Source: Gammaproteobacteria bacterium
GTDB taxonomy: Bacteria; Pseudomonadota; Gammaproteobacteria; Steroidobacterales; Steroidobacteraceae
Length of the DNA: 34,004 nucleotides
Direction of reading: 5' to 3'
Assembly (NCBI GenBank): GCA_011391405.1
Contig: JAABQQ010000218.1
Location: forward strand, 1-34,004
Part shown: positions 34,004-34,004 of the stretch, in pieces
Position numbering within the stretch: position 1 is the first letter of the stretch
Layout: every line of letters starts with the position of its first letter
The notes under the pieces: generated by a model
The model's input: only the letters and a program-made list of their open reading frames with translations
What the model was told of the DNA's origin: nothing
Database searches by the model: none
Made by a program: the position numbers and the translations under genes

Positions 34004-34004
34004 C

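Overview
The window is gene-dense, GC-rich DNA (roughly two thirds G+C by eye) with short intergenic gaps, many 4-base stop/start overlaps and frequent GTG/TTG starts. The gene families present (TonB-type ExbB/ExbD motor genes, a Cus-type RND copper pump, a two-domain polyphosphate:AMP phosphotransferase, outer-membrane barrels ending in Phe, a GEMM-I riboswitch) point to a Gram-negative proteobacterium, most likely a gammaproteobacterium. I cannot place it more finely. No rRNA, tRNA, insertion sequence, integrase or CRISPR array was seen.

Region A (1-7646, all minus strand) is one tight operon. Read in transcription order it encodes a TlpA-like thioredoxin, a coiled-coil periplasmic protein, two large TPR proteins, a small exported protein, an ExbB/MotA-type proton channel and an ExbD that runs off the left edge. 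A clear cyclic-di-GMP-I (GEMM-I) riboswitch lies on the minus strand at 7530-7602 directly in front of the first gene, behind a TTGACA promoter element. An envelope machine of TPR proteins plus a proton-driven motor therefore appears to be under direct c-di-GMP control.

Region B (7716-21551) is a pair of divergent operons that share the 197-base gap 15403-15599. The leftward arm encodes a secreted mono-CxxCH protein, a lipoprotein with two cytochrome-like modules plus LamG-type and other domains, a Tat-exported DUF1501-like protein, a three-part methyltransferase (zinc ribbon, class I methyltransferase, PqqD-like tail) and the FAD:protein FMN transferase ApbE. The rightward arm encodes an HzsA-related beta-propeller lipoprotein with two CxxCH sites, an SH3-plus-barrel protein, a second barrel, a TlpA thioredoxin, a DUF4266 lipoprotein ending GGGCGCN and a DUF3570 barrel. 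Almost every product is exported, and heme, flavin-transfer and thiol-redox functions are mixed. This is the best candidate for an undescribed system, probably an envelope redox or surface-substrate pathway.

Region C (21548-25118, minus) holds an ATP-grasp ligase, polyphosphate:AMP phosphotransferase and agmatine deiminase. Region D (25141-33745, minus) is a copper/silver defence locus: a small Cys/Met-rich exported protein, a TolC-type channel, a CusB-type adaptor with a CPMHP metal domain, a CusA pump with the full methionine triad, and a CPC-motif P1B ATPase. At the right edge an eight-copy 9-bp repeat (33914-33985) is G-quadruplex-capable on the minus strand and abuts a TATAAT box pointing out of the window.
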